Assembly (NCBI RefSeq): GCF_014884965.1
Contig: NZ_JABTBO010000009.1
Location: forward strand, 18,759 to 82,758
DNA from: Spirabiliibacterium mucosae
GTDB taxonomy: Bacteria; Pseudomonadota; Gammaproteobacteria; Enterobacterales; Pasteurellaceae
Length of the DNA: 64,000 nucleotides
Reading direction: 5' to 3'
A model generated the notes under the pieces. It did not search any database and was not told the origin of the DNA. It saw nothing but the letters and a program-made list of their open reading frames with translations. Below, piece after piece: positions 19,686-29,664 of the stretch (the stretch's first letter is position 1; each line of letters opens with the position of its first letter). Position numbers and translations under genes: made by a program.

Positions 19686-21583
19686 CCCAGGGCCGTTAAT
19701 GCGCGATAAAGCCCACTTTGGCGCTGGGTTGGGGTGCGGACACCGGCCTCCCACACCGCTTTGTTGCCAAACAGCACAAATTCGCGCTTGGCGCGGGTGA
19801 TGGCGGTGTAAAGCAGCTCACGGGTCACTAGCGGCGCAATCGTCGGCGGCAGCACCAGCACGGTTTTGTCAAACTCAGAGCCTTGGGATTTGTGCACCGT
19901 CATCATAAAAGTCGGCTCAACGGCAGGGATGCGGCTTGGTGAAAAGGCGACGAATTCGTCTTTACCCTTTTCAAACCACACTTTCAGCGCCCCTTGCTCG
20001 TTGCGCAAACACAGCCCCACATCGCCGTTATAAAGACCAATGGCGCTGTCGTTTTCGGTGATCATCACAGGCTTGCCGTGATACCACTCATCGCGGTGAG
20101 CAAAATGCAATTTGCCCTCACGCTTGAGCTGCTCGCTCAGCGCACGGTTGAGATAATCCACCCCAAACTCACCACTGCGCAGCGCGCAGCAATAGCGCAC
20201 ACGATAAAACGCCGCAAAAATCTCACCCACCTCGGCCAACCGCACTTTGCCATATTGGTTGATGGCCTCAAGATAAGCACTGTAATCACGCCCTGCGTGA
20301 TGCACCACGGCGGAAAGTGCGCTGCCTGACAGCGTGGCGTAATCCACACAATGCAAGTCGTCAAACCGCTCAAACAGCGCCCAGCTCTGCCGCGCGCCTT
20401 GGTTTACGGCATCAGACAGCACTTTGATGCCCGAGTCAGCGTGAAAGCGGTGGCTTTTTTGCAGGTGACAAACGTTGTCGCGCAGCACCCGCCCTTGCGC
20501 GCGCGCCGGCAACGTTTCGCCTGTGATAGCCTGAAGATACTCGGCAAAAGCGGGGCTAAAATCATCTCGCCCAAGGCTCAGTTGTGCCAGCACCGCACCT
20601 GATTCGACCGAGGCAAGCTGGTGCGCGTCGCCAAGCAAAATCACCCGCGCGTCAGGGCGCACGGCGTTGAGCAGGCGGGCAAACCAGTTGAGATCGACCA
20701 TCGAGACTTCATCGACCACCACCACATCGGCCAGCAGCGGATTGCCTTGGTGAAACCGCACTTTGTCATCATGCAGTGAAATCGCCAGCATACGATGGAG
20801 CGTTTGCGCTTGGCATTCAATCGCCTCGGCCAACTCGCCCACCTGGCAACGCTCGGCATTGCTATGCAAACTTTGCCGCACCGATTCACTCAACCGCGCC
20901 GCCGCTTTGCCCGTCGGTGCCGCCATCGCCACTTTAAGCGCCGGCAACCCGCGCTCACGTTGTTGGTATTGCAACGCCAGCAGCAGCTTGCACACGGTGG
21001 TGGTTTTGCCCGTGCCCGGCCCGCCGGTGATTAAACAAAAAGCACTGCGCAGCGCCATTGCCACCGCCACTTTTTGCCAGTCCACACCCTCGCTGGGTTC
21101 AAACAATCGTGCGAGTAGCGCGCGCATGGCGGCGGTGTCGCTGATGCTCAGCGGGGTTTGAATGCGGGCGTGAATTTGTGTGGCGAGCTGCTGCTCATCA
21201 CAAAAAGTGCGGTAAAAATAGAGCAAGCCGTGGGCGAACACCAGCGGCGCGCGCGCATGGTTGGCCACCGCAGGGTGGTGGGCCAACAGCTGCTGCCACG
21301 TGTGGGGCGGTGCAAAGCCGATGGCGCGTTGCATCTCGCCAAGCAATGGCGTGAATTGCGGATCAGTGATGTCAAAAAAGGCGCGTTGTTCAAAATCTTG
21401 CGGATTTAGGCACACGCTGCCTAAGCGTAGATCAAAGCTCAGCTGCGCGCCGAGCAACGCCACCAGGTTGTCGGCCGCCTCATTGCCGCTGGGTGTGGCG
21501 GTGAGCAATTTGGCGATGTGGTAGTCAATCGGCAAAATCAGCTCGGCTTGTTTGAGTTTTTCTAAAATCGCTAACATCATCAC
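19682..21583 (-). CDS. recD: Exodeoxyribonuclease V alpha subunit (RecD)
   Basis: 5'-3' helicase subunit of RecBCD, which processes double-strand ends. The 633-residue SF1 helicase has Walker A in LITGGPGTGKTTTVCKLL, Walker B in VVVDEVSMVDLN, and the late motif TVHKSQGSEFDKTVLVLP plus LYTAITRAKREFVLFG. Its start overlaps the recB stop by four bases. recC is not in the window; it is unlinked to recBD in H. influenzae too. Confidence 0.95.
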   Translation of the reverse strand: MMMLAILEKLKQAELILPIDYHIAKLLTATPSGNEAADNLVALLGAQLSFDLRLGSVCLNPQDFEQRAFFDITDPQFTPLLGEMQRAIGFAPPHTWQQLLAHHPAVANHARAPLVFAHGLLYFYRTFCDEQQLATQIHARIQTPLSISDTAAMRALLARLFEPSEGVDWQKVAVAMALRSAFCLITGGPGTGKTTTVCKLLLALQYQQRERGLPALKVAMAAPTGKAAARLSESVRQSLHSNAERCQVGELAEAIECQAQTLHRMLAISLHDDKVRFHQGNPLLADVVVVDEVSMVDLNWFARLLNAVRPDARVILLGDAHQLASVESGAVLAQLSLGRDDFSPAFAEYLQAITGETLPARAQGRVLRDNVCHLQKSHRFHADSGIKVLSDAVNQGARQSWALFERFDDLHCVDYATLSGSALSAVVHHAGRDYSAYLEAINQYGKVRLAEVGEIFAAFYRVRYCCALRSGEFGVDYLNRALSEQLKREGKLHFAHRDEWYHGKPVMITENDSAIGLYNGDVGLCLRNEQGALKVWFEKGKDEFVAFSPSRIPAVEPTFMMTVHKSQGSEFDKTVLVLPPTIAPLVTRELLYTAITRAKREFVLFGNKAVWEAGVRTPTQRQSGLYRALTALG

Positions 21584-24500
21584 TGTGCAAACACCTTATC
21601 CAAAGCCTCAATCAAGGCAAAGTGCGGTTTGTCGAAATACACCCCAGTGGCGTTGCTCTGCCCTGTCATCCCCCGTAAAAAGAGGTAATACACGCCGCCA
21701 AAATCGCGCGCGTAGTCGTAATTCGGCACGCGCGTTTTCAAATAGCGGTGCAGTGCCAGCGTGTAGAGTAAATATTGCAAATCATAATTGTGCGCCAACA
21801 CAGCCTGCGTTAGGCGATCAGGCGTGTAGCTGGCCGCATTCGCGCCTAAAAAATTGCTTTTGTAATCAACAATGTAATACTGCCCCGCGTGGCGGCAGAC
21901 TAAGTCGATAAAGCCGCGCAGCATGCCTTTGAAATCACTCAAGGCAAACCGTTCCCGCGCGGTTTTCAGCGGGTAGCGCGCGAGCAGCTGATTGAACACG
22001 TTGGCGTGTACTTTGCTGTTGATCGCCAGCAAAAACTCCATCTCGCGCACGCTGTCACGCAGATCAATGGCTTGCAAGCAAAAGGCATTGTCCTCACGCA
22101 GCGGGGTTTGCACAATGCGCGTTAGCCACGCTTGCAGCGCGTCAAAGCTGCTCGCCTCCAGCCCAAGGGCGCTGAGGGCGTTTTCAATCAGCGTGTGATT
22201 GTCCGCATCAATGCGCATATCCATGCGTTGCAACAAGTGGTGGAGCACCTCGCCCACCCGCGCGCCAGCGGGGAAGGTGAAGGCGATGTCATCAACGCTG
22301 ACCGCACTTTGCACTGGCATCATTTCAACGTCGCCTTGCCCGCTTTCAGGCTCTTGCAATGCCTCATGCAGCGGGTTGACCGCACTTTGCTGGCTCAGTG
22401 AGGTGAAGGAGTTGATCACCCAATCTTTTTCAATTTGGCCATAAAAATGTGCCGCCTCACCGTCCACTGCATCGGGCTGCGCGCGCCAGTCGCTTGGCGT
22501 GAGGGCATCGCAGTGGGTCAAGGTATATTGCTCGGGCGTGAAGTGCTTGGCGAGCAGTGCTTGGGTGTTGAAGGTGGGCCTTTGTGCCAAATCCAGCCCC
22601 AGCTCGCCTTGGGTGAGCAGGTAGACCAGCGGGTTCCAGCCCCAACTTTTATCTCTTATCATGTAGCCTTGATAAAATTCAGCATAAAGGCCAAGATGGA
22701 CTTGATACACCGCGCGGGTCAGCGCCACATAAAGTAAGCGCATCTCCTCCGCCGCTTGCTCTCGAATGATGCGCTCCAGGGCGCTGTTGTCAAAATCAAC
22801 GTCACTTTGACCACAATTGTTGAATTTTTCCAGCGTTTTGGGCGTAAGATTGGCGCCCGCGCCCACAAACGGCAGCCACACCACGCCGTATTCCAAGCCC
22901 TTTGAGCCGTGAATGGTGACGATTTTGACCAAATCCTGCTCACTTTCAAGGCGCAAGCTCAAGGCCTCGCCGCCCGCGCCTTTGAGGGCGATTTGCTGCT
23001 CAAACCAGGTGAGCAGCGCATACGCGTTGGGTTGCTGGTTCATTTGCGCTTGCAGCAACTCGCTTAGGTGCAAAATATCCGTCATCGCCCGCTCACCATC
23101 GGCGTGCGCCAAAATGGTTTGCGCCACCTGCCCATGTTGCAAAATGGCGTGAATCATCGGCAGCACGCCTTGGTTAAACCACATTTGCTGCCAGTTTAAA
23201 AGCTGCTCAACCCAGCTGTCCCAGCGCTGCTCGTCATAAAGCAGATGATTAAGCGTTTGGCTGTCGAAATAAAACAGCTGGCTGGCCAGCGCGTTGATGA
23301 CCTTTGTGCGCTCATAAGGCATCAAGCAGCCTTGCAAGACCTGCAACAGCACCTGCGCCCACGGGCTTTGGAACACATTGTCTTTGTTGGAGAGATAAAC
23401 GCTTTTGATCCCCAACGCTTGCAGCGCCGCTTTGACCTCCATCGCCTCATCGCCCTTGCGCACCAAAATGGCCAAATCGCTCGCCGCCAACGGCAGTTGC
23501 TCGCCGCGTTGATTCTCGCCCCACAATTTGCCCGCTTCAATCGCCTGCAAATAGCGCTGCACACTGATGGCACAAGCCCTCGCTTGGCTTTGTCGGAAGG
23601 CAGTTTTATTCTCCGCCTGGGCTAGGCAAACGCAAAGTGCGGTTTGCGCATCGCCGTTTAGGTAAAGTGCGGTTTTGCCGCCGCCGGCTTGCACGAGCGA
23701 GAAGTGAATCTCCGGCACCAAAAAGGCATCATCAAGTTGTGAGAACAGCTGATTGACCAGCGCGACCGCACTTTCACTCGAGCGCCAGTTTTTGCCCAAG
23801 GTGAACTCGCGCGCGGTTTGCTGCTTGGCTGCAAGGTAGGTGTAAATATCAGCGCTGCGAAAGCGGTAGATCGACTGTTTTGGGTCGCCAATCATAATTA
23901 GACCCACGCTATGCTCACTCGCCTCGAGGTAAATTTTTTGCAGAATATGAAACTGCTGGCTGTCGGTGTCTTGAAATTCATCGACCATCGCAAACGGGAA
24001 TTGCATGCGAATCAGCTGCGCCAAATGCACGCCTTGGCTGCCCTGCAGCGCATCACTTAGGCGGCTGAGCAAATCGCCAAAGCTCATTTCATTGTTGTGC
24101 GCGCTCTCTTCATTCACGCGCTGGCGCACGTCAAGCGCCATGTGCCACAACAGCGCTTTGTGCAGCTGCTCAAAACGCGTGGTGTTGACTTGCGCGATAA
24201 ACGCATCCACCGCAGTGAAAAACGCATGGGTTGGCGTGGTTTTATTTTTATTGGTTTTGTCGATCAGTTGATTTTGCGAAAAGTAATCTAATTCTTTGGG
24301 CAGGGTGAAGCTCAGCGTGCCCTCAAGCCACGCATTGAGCGCGGTGCATTTTGTTTCAAGGCTGCTAGCAGAGTATGTTTTGCCATTAAGCTGCTTGGCT
24401 GCAATGGCATTGGCAAGCAGCTCGCGCACCGCACCTTGGCTGGCCTGCCATAGGCTCTTCAATCCCTCACGGGAGGCAGCATAGGCCTCAAGCTCAGCGG

Positions 24501-25161
24501 TGATCTCCGCAAAGGTGGATACGGATTTTGCCGGCAGCGACCCTTCAAGAAAATGCTTGATGTGATCGAGCACCGCATCAGGGCTTGTAAGAAATTGCCG
24601 CGCAAAGGCGCAGACAACCGCACTTTGCGGATAAAACCGCGCGCGCCACGCCTGGCGGCAGTGCTTGAGGTAACGCTCTTGTTGGGCGCGTTCATCTAGC
24701 AGCACGGGGTCAAAATGGAGGTTGGCGTCAAAAGCATAGCGGCTGAGCATTCGCCGACAAAAGCCATGAATGGTGAAAATCGCCGCGGCGTCCATATTTT
24801 GCTGCGCCATATCCAAGCGCAAAATTGCCTCATCCACATCACCGCTGATGGCGTCAAACAGCGCACACAAAAACGGATCAGCGCTTGCAAACTCGCCCGT
24901 TTGCTGCCAGCTTTTCAGAAGATCTAAAAGTTCCACCACCCGCGCGCGGATGCGGTCTTTCAGCTCTTGAGTGGCGGCTTCGGTGAACGTCATCACCAAA
25001 ATTTGCTCCACCCCAAGGGCGCGGCCAAAGGCGTTTTCCCCCGCGTTGAGCAACAGCCGCAAATAGAGCGCGGCCATGGTGTAGGTTTTGCCTGTGCCGG
25101 CGGAGGCCTCAATCAGCGAGGTGCCAGACAGCGGATGGGTGATGGCGTTGAGTGGCTGCAT
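21580..25161 (-). CDS. recB: Exodeoxyribonuclease V beta subunit (RecB)
   Basis: 3'-5' helicase and nuclease subunit of RecBCD. The 1193-residue protein has Walker A in IEASAGTGKTYTMAALYLRL near residue 20, the UvrD-type motif MVDEFQDTDSQQFHILQKIY, VTIHGSKGLEYGVVWLPF, and LLYVALTRAVYQVHLG. The C-terminal nuclease domain has GFIDLVCRHAGQYYIVDYKSN with the catalytic D...DYK arrangement. It is translationally coupled to recD and follows a small DsrE-like gene. Confidence 0.95.
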   Translation of the reverse strand: MQPLNAITHPLSGTSLIEASAGTGKTYTMAALYLRLLLNAGENAFGRALGVEQILVMTFTEAATQELKDRIRARVVELLDLLKSWQQTGEFASADPFLCALFDAISGDVDEAILRLDMAQQNMDAAAIFTIHGFCRRMLSRYAFDANLHFDPVLLDERAQQERYLKHCRQAWRARFYPQSAVVCAFARQFLTSPDAVLDHIKHFLEGSLPAKSVSTFAEITAELEAYAASREGLKSLWQASQGAVRELLANAIAAKQLNGKTYSASSLETKCTALNAWLEGTLSFTLPKELDYFSQNQLIDKTNKNKTTPTHAFFTAVDAFIAQVNTTRFEQLHKALLWHMALDVRQRVNEESAHNNEMSFGDLLSRLSDALQGSQGVHLAQLIRMQFPFAMVDEFQDTDSQQFHILQKIYLEASEHSVGLIMIGDPKQSIYRFRSADIYTYLAAKQQTAREFTLGKNWRSSESAVALVNQLFSQLDDAFLVPEIHFSLVQAGGGKTALYLNGDAQTALCVCLAQAENKTAFRQSQARACAISVQRYLQAIEAGKLWGENQRGEQLPLAASDLAILVRKGDEAMEVKAALQALGIKSVYLSNKDNVFQSPWAQVLLQVLQGCLMPYERTKVINALASQLFYFDSQTLNHLLYDEQRWDSWVEQLLNWQQMWFNQGVLPMIHAILQHGQVAQTILAHADGERAMTDILHLSELLQAQMNQQPNAYALLTWFEQQIALKGAGGEALSLRLESEQDLVKIVTIHGSKGLEYGVVWLPFVGAGANLTPKTLEKFNNCGQSDVDFDNSALERIIREQAAEEMRLLYVALTRAVYQVHLGLYAEFYQGYMIRDKSWGWNPLVYLLTQGELGLDLAQRPTFNTQALLAKHFTPEQYTLTHCDALTPSDWRAQPDAVDGEAAHFYGQIEKDWVINSFTSLSQQSAVNPLHEALQEPESGQGDVEMMPVQSAVSVDDIAFTFPAGARVGEVLHHLLQRMDMRIDADNHTLIENALSALGLEASSFDALQAWLTRIVQTPLREDNAFCLQAIDLRDSVREMEFLLAINSKVHANVFNQLLARYPLKTARERFALSDFKGMLRGFIDLVCRHAGQYYIVDYKSNFLGANAASYTPDRLTQAVLAHNYDLQYLLYTLALHRYLKTRVPNYDYARDFGGVYYLFLRGMTGQSNATGVYFDKPHFALIEALDKVFAQ

Positions 25162-25164
25162 GGG

Positions 25165-25521
25165 TTAGAACGATAGCACTTTGTCCGCCCACAGTGTCCA
25201 GCGGCTGAGATCGCCCAGCGTGCCAACACTCACCCCTTCAGCCAGTGGCAAATCGGTGATGCCGCGGGCGTTGGTGCAGGTTTTGCACAGTTTCACCTCA
25301 GCGCCAAAGCCGGTGATGATTTCCAGCGCTTGCTGCACGTTGTAACCTTCCGCTGGGTTTTGTTTATCAAGCCCTGCGACCACCGCATCGGAGAGTAAAA
25401 ACAGTTTGAGTTCGACCGCACTTTGATGTTCTTCTTGCAGCATAATGGCAAGGCGCAGTGCGTTGAAGAGGTTTTCGCTGCCATAAGGCGCGCTATTGAT
25501 GATAAAAAGTAATTTTTGCAT
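25165..25521 (-). CDS. DsrE-family small sulfur-relay-like protein
   Basis: A 118-residue protein starting MQKLLFIINSAPYGSENLFNALRLAIMLQE, which fits the DsrE/YchN-like fold. Two cysteines in KLCKTCTNARGI lie where related proteins keep an active cysteine. Function is unknown; family members take part in sulfur transfer or are structural trimers. ATG 25521 with an AGGAG-type site is chosen over an upstream start. The stop lies three bases before recB on the same strand. Its link to recB is probably only positional. Confidence 0.75.
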   Translation of the reverse strand: MQKLLFIINSAPYGSENLFNALRLAIMLQEEHQSAVELKLFLLSDAVVAGLDKQNPAEGYNVQQALEIITGFGAEVKLCKTCTNARGITDLPLAEGVSVGTLGDLSRWTLWADKVLSF

Positions 25522-25572
25522 GGCGTGCTCCTTTTTGCTCACAATAAACGCCTTTGGCGCGAAAATCAATGC

Positions 25573-26109
25573 CTAATGCGTCACGCTGCGCTCCACCGCG
25601 CGGGCTTTGAGCAGGCGATAAATTGTGATTAAATTCATGGTCATCACGGTGCTTTCAAGCAGCACACCCCCAATCGACCCCACGATGATGTTATTGGTCA
25701 TCCAGCAAATGGAGCCAAAGAGCATCACCAAGCGCATTTTAATGCCCGTGAGCAAAAACAGCGCGATGGTACCTGTGGCGGTGCCGATGATCGGAAACAT
25801 ACTCCACCAATGCTCGGAGATATACAAGCCAAAGCCGACTGCCACCGCCACAAAGGCAAAAGCCACATAGGCCGAGTTGATGAAAATCGAAGTGGCCGTG
25901 CGGCAAGCGGCGATAAACGAGCTCAGGGCCGAAATGGGCGAGCCGAGTAAGTAAAAATGGAGCATGTAGGTGAGGTTTAAAATCACCATGATGATTTTAA
26001 AGCGCTTGTCGTTGCGCTGATAAAACACCAAAATGCCGAGGAAGAACACCGCAATCCCCAGCCATTGTGCAAACGAGAGATGAATAATGTAGTCGAGATA
26101 GTCGCTCAC
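25573..26109 (-). CDS. YgjV-like inner membrane protein
   Basis: A 178-residue protein with about five hydrophobic segments, beginning MSDYLDYIIHLSFAQWLGIAVFFLGILVFYQRND and ending in a short basic tail. The pattern (small hexa-helical-like protein, FYQRNDKRFKIIM, GSICWMTNNIIVGSIGGVLLE) resembles the YgjV family of unknown function. It lies downstream of the TRAP operon but behind its terminator. Codon use matches the neighbours. Confidence 0.7.
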   Translation of the reverse strand: MSDYLDYIIHLSFAQWLGIAVFFLGILVFYQRNDKRFKIIMVILNLTYMLHFYLLGSPISALSSFIAACRTATSIFINSAYVAFAFVAVAVGFGLYISEHWWSMFPIIGTATGTIALFLLTGIKMRLVMLFGSICWMTNNIIVGSIGGVLLESTVMTMNLITIYRLLKARAVERSVTH

Positions 26110-26123
26110 AACGCCTCACATAT

Positions 26124-26149
26124 AAAAAAGCGCCATTCGGAAATGGCGC
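26124..26149 (-). terminator. Terminator of the TRAP transporter operon
   Basis: Stem GCGCCATT / AATGGCGC (26130-26149) followed on the minus strand by six T. It lies 24 bases after the dctM stop. Confidence 0.85.
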
Positions 26150-26172
26150 GTAAAAAGCTAAATAAAATGCCC

Positions 26173-27491
26173 TTACACAATGCCGAGCAAGTTTGGCAAG
26201 AATAAGGAAATTTGCGGAATGTAGGTGACCGCTAAAAGCGTAATCAACAACACGATAAAGAACGGCAGCATCGGTTTAATGATATCTTGCAGCCGCACAC
26301 CAGCCACTGAACAGCCGACAAACAAGGCGCTGCCCACCGGTGGGGTACACAAGCCGATACACAAGTTGAAGATCATCATGATACCAAAGTGGATTGGGTC
26401 CATGCCGAGATCAGTCACGATTGGCAAGAAGATTGGGGTGAAGATCAACACCGCTGGTGTCATATCCATAAAGACCCCAATCATCAGCAAAATCACGTTG
26501 ATGATAAACAAGATAACATACAAGTTGTCTGAAATGCTGGTGAGCAATTCGTTGATCATAAACGGAATATCCGCGCTGGTCATAATCCACGACATCGCCA
26601 CAGAAACACTGACCAAGAACAACACAATTGAGGTGGTGACCACCGCATCGAGAATAATTTTTGGTAAATCACGCAATTTGATTTCGCGATAAATAATCAC
26701 CGATAACACAAAGGTGTACACCACTGCGATGGCGGAGGCTTCTGTTGCGGTGAAGATACCGCCCAAAATCCCGCCGATCACCACAATTACCATCAAGATA
26801 CTTGGAATGGCATCGAGGGTGTATTTCATGAAAATATTGAAGGTAATTTTATCCGATACTGGATAACCGCGTTTTTTCGCGAGGATAAAGTTCACCACCA
26901 TGATAGACAAGCCCATCAACGCGCCTGGCAAGTAACCGGCCATAAAGAGGGTGGCAACAGACATGCCGCCGGCGGTCAAGGCATAGACGATCATCACGTT
27001 TGACGGTGGAATCAAAAGCCCTGAGATACAAGAGGTGACGTTAATCGCAGCAGAATAGGCAGGGTCATAACCGGCCTTTTTCTGAATCGGCGCCATGGTG
27101 CCGCCCACCGCCGCCGCGGCTGCCACCGCAGAGCCTGAGATGGAGCCGAACATCATGTTCGCCAACACGTTCACATGGCCCAGCGAGCCTGGGATGCGGC
27201 CTACCAGCACTTGTGAAAAGTTAATGAGTCGAATAGCAATCCCGCCACTGTTCATCAAGGAACCGGCTAAGATAAAAACGGAATCGCCAGTAATGAGAAG
27301 CTATCAAGCCCTGTTGCCATTTTTTGCCCTGCGGTGAGCAGCACAATATCCCATGGCAGAATAAAAAACCCTGTGACGATGGTTGAAATACCGATGGAGA
27401 ACGAAATAGGCACCCCAACAAACACCAACACCACAAACGACACCAGCATCACCAGCGGTGCGAACCATTCCCAAGAAAGTAACCAGTCCAT
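26173..27491 (-). pseudogene. TRAP transporter large permease (DctM type), broken by a one-base loss
   Basis: Large membrane subunit of a TRAP importer. The first part starts at 27491 (MDWLLSWEWFAPLVMLVSFV) and runs to AIPFLS before a stop. The rest, in another frame, begins with LAGSLMNSGGIAIRLINF and continues through about ten membrane segments with GSISGSAVAAAAAVGGTM and LCIGLCTPPVG. Adding one base to the A run at 27274-27278 gives AIPFFILAGSLMNSGG and a 439-residue protein, normal for DctM. A sequencing error is likely. It follows dctQ with a two-base gap. The operon resembles hexuronate TRAP systems. Confidence 0.88.
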
Positions 27492-27493
27492 TG

Positions 27494-27931
27494 CTATACC
27501 TCCTCACCGCGTGACAATTTGCCAGCATTTTCGATGATAAAAATGATGTTGTAGAACATAATCAGCAAGCCGCTCAATGGCACCGCCATGTAGACGTATG
27601 CCATTGGCATTTGCATTGAAGGCGAAATCTGCCCCATGGCAAACACTTTGCTCACCAAGACAGACCCGCCGTAGACCATGGTGCTGATAGCAAATAGAAA
27701 AATCACCACATTGATAAAAATAGCACTAATTTGTTTTTTGCGCGCCGTCAAATTGTGGGTGAACAAGTCAATCGACAAGTGGCGTTGTTGCCCTGTGGTG
27801 TAGGCCGCCCCTAATAGTCCCACCCAAATCATACTAAAGCGTGCAATTTCATCGGTTATGGTGCTTGGCATTTCCAGCACATAGCGGCTGAACACCTGCC
27901 AGGTTACGCACACCACCAACATCACCATCAC
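27494..27931 (-). CDS. TRAP transporter small permease (DctQ type), N-terminus uncertain
   Basis: Small four-helix membrane subunit of the TRAP importer. The open frame gives 145 residues (VMLVVCVTWQVFSRYVLEMPSTITDEIARF and three further membrane segments) but starts inside the first helix at a GTG without a good ribosome site. An ATG at 27989 begins MLLEK and could supply the missing 20 residues, but it is out of frame. Either one extra base or two lost bases in the adjacent A runs (27969-27979) would explain this. It lies between dctP and dctM. Confidence 0.8.
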   Translation of the reverse strand: MMVMLVVCVTWQVFSRYVLEMPSTITDEIARFSMIWVGLLGAAYTTGQQRHLSIDLFTHNLTARKKQISAIFINVVIFLFAISTMVYGGSVLVSKVFAMGQISPSMQMPMAYVYMAVPLSGLLIMFYNIIFIIENAGKLSRGEEV

Positions 27932-28007
27932 GATAATCGCGAATGTGGCGATGACCTTATCAACACTATTTTAATTTTTCTAACAGCATATCGCTACCCT
28001 AAGTCGA

Positions 28008-28997
28008 TTATTTTGCGTCTTGAATTGATTGGATTTCGTCCACAAAGCCGACCAATTTCGGATCTTTACGGAAGTCATCAAACAATGGTTTCAACGCTTC
28101 ACGGAATGGGGCTTTGTCCACTTCAATGAAGGTTACGCCCAATTTTTCAGCTTCTTTTTTAGAGCGAATGGTTTCTTCGTCCCACAATTTTTGTTGATAC
28201 ACTTCGCTGTCGTGAGCCGCTTCCATGAACAATTTTTGTTGTTCTGGGTTCATTTTGTTCCACGCTTTTTCAGAGATCACCAAGTAATCTGGGATAGACG
28301 TGTGTTGGTCAGCTGAGTAGAATTTGGCCACTTCATCATGACGGGTTGAAGCATAAGATGGGATGTTATTTTCCGCACCATCGATAACGCCTTGTTGCAA
28401 TGAAGTATACACATCACCCAATGGCAATGACACTGGAGAAGCACCCAACAATTCGATTGATTTGTTTGTGGTTGGGGTTGAAATCACGCGGATTTTCATG
28501 CCTTTGAGGTCATCTGGTGAGTGAACCGGTTTTTTGGTGTAGAAGCTACGGGTGCCGCCCACATAAGAGGCCACGATGCGATAGCCGTTTGCTTGGGTTT
28601 TGTCGGCTAATTTTTTACCGATATCGCCGTAGAGCATACGTTTGAAATGGTCTTCATCTTTGAACAGGTATGGCAAGTTGAAGATCGCAAATTCACCGAT
28701 GAATGGCTCAAGCTCACTGGAGTTGACTTTAGTCATATCCAATGCGTCGTTTTGCACCATTTCCAATGTTTCACGCGCATCGCCCATTTGGCGACTTGGG
28801 TAAACACGGAGGATGATTTCGCCGTTAGATTTGGCTTTCAAATCTTTCGCCATTTTGTCGATCGCTTTGTGTACCACGTGGGTTTGCTCGAGGTTATGCG
28901 CCAATTTGATGGTCACTTTGTCGGCCATAGCGCCGGCAGAGGCTGCCAACATCGGTAAAGCCACACACAAGCTGGTGAGTAATGGTTTAAATTTCAT
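28008..28997 (-). CDS. TRAP transporter substrate-binding protein (DctP type)
   Basis: Periplasmic receptor that delivers an organic acid to DctQM. The 329-residue protein has a signal peptide (MKFKPLLTSLCVALPMLAASAGAMA), then TIKLAHNLEQTHVVHKAIDKMA and the family core GMKIRVISTPTTNKSIELLGASP with the conserved Arg expected to hold a carboxylate, and QGVIDGAENNIPSYAS. Its ligand is inferred to be a sugar acid, from similarity to the H. influenzae uronate-linked system and the KdgF-like gene next door. A perfect-consensus CRP site lies upstream. Confidence 0.92.
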   Translation of the reverse strand: MKFKPLLTSLCVALPMLAASAGAMADKVTIKLAHNLEQTHVVHKAIDKMAKDLKAKSNGEIILRVYPSRQMGDARETLEMVQNDALDMTKVNSSELEPFIGEFAIFNLPYLFKDEDHFKRMLYGDIGKKLADKTQANGYRIVASYVGGTRSFYTKKPVHSPDDLKGMKIRVISTPTTNKSIELLGASPVSLPLGDVYTSLQQGVIDGAENNIPSYASTRHDEVAKFYSADQHTSIPDYLVISEKAWNKMNPEQQKLFMEAAHDSEVYQQKLWDEETIRSKKEAEKLGVTFIEVDKAPFREALKPLFDDFRKDPKLVGFVDEIQSIQDAK

Positions 28998-29082
28998 AAC
29001 ATCTCCTTTGAGTTGGGGTTAATTTTGGCAGAAAGTAAAATAGCATTTTATTTTTTTAAACGTAATCGTAAATTTTAGTTAA

Positions 29083-29098
29083 TGTGACCCTAATCACA
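29083..29098 (-). promoter_or_regulatory. CRP site upstream of the TRAP operon
   Basis: TGTGA-CCCTAA-TCACA matches the CRP consensus at all ten key bases. It lies 86 bases before the dctP start. AT-rich -10 candidates sit 34-50 bases downstream of its centre on the minus strand. This predicts activation of sugar-acid uptake when preferred sugars are absent. Confidence 0.75.
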
Positions 29099-29145
29099 AA
29101 AATTTTTCGTCGATTGCGCGATCATTGCACAGCTCAAAATCAGCA

Positions 29146-29173
29146 TAAAAAAAGGCTATGAAATCATAGCCTT
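29146..29173 (-). terminator. Terminator of the KdgF-like gene
   Basis: Stem AAGGCTATG / CATAGCCTT with loop AAAT, followed on the minus strand by a run of seven T. It lies 18 bases after the cupin gene stop and before the dctP promoter. Confidence 0.85.
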
Positions 29174-29190
29174 ATATTGTTAAATTTATG

Positions 29191-29517
29191 TTATTTTTTA
29201 ACAAAATCTTCACGCATTGGGGTGAAGCAATCGAGCAACACGCCTTTTTTCAAACAACGGCAGCCGTGCACGATGTCAGGCTTTTTATACAACACGTCGC
29301 CGGCTTTCACCACTTTGGTTTCATCGCCAATGGTGAACTCAAATTCGCCGTCGAGCACATAGGTCAATTGCTCATGTGGGTGGCTGTGCATGGTGCCCAC
29401 GGCGCCTTCTTCAAAATAGACTTCCACCGCCATGATATTCGGGCTGTAGGCCATGATTTTGCGTTTCACGCCAGCGCCTAAATCTTCAACTTTTACATCG
29501 TTACCATAAACAAACAT
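29191..29517 (-). CDS. kdgF: KdgF-like cupin (unsaturated uronate linearisation)
   Basis: A 108-residue single-domain cupin, starting MFVYGNDVKVEDLGAGVKRKIMAYSPN. Metal ligands are visible in GTMHSHPHEQLTYVLDGEFEF and in KPDIVHGCRCLK, and the tail FTPMREDF is typical of KdgF. KdgF speeds opening of 4,5-unsaturated uronate to the linear keto acid that enters the 2-keto-3-deoxygluconate route. That is the expected product of the GH105 hydrolase at 56.6-57.7 kb, so the two loci may feed one pathway. ATG 29517 has an AAGGAG site at good spacing; a GTG two codons upstream is less likely. Confidence 0.82.
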   Translation of the reverse strand: MFVYGNDVKVEDLGAGVKRKIMAYSPNIMAVEVYFEEGAVGTMHSHPHEQLTYVLDGEFEFTIGDETKVVKAGDVLYKKPDIVHGCRCLKKGVLLDCFTPMREDFVKK

Positions 29518-29664
29518 AATCACTCCTTTCGTGCGTAAACTTGCGTCATCATAATCTAAATCGAATTTTGAAACAACATTTTATAATCAACAATTGATTT
29601 TGCGCAAGGCGCTGGCACAAAAAATGCAAAGTGCGGTACACTAAGCCAAACATCAGGGGGACGC

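Noticed and set aside
27494..27989. dctQ as a third clear one-base loss
   Set aside because: Joining the upstream ATG needs two added bases or one removed, so it does not fit the simple pattern; only noted as an uncertain start.
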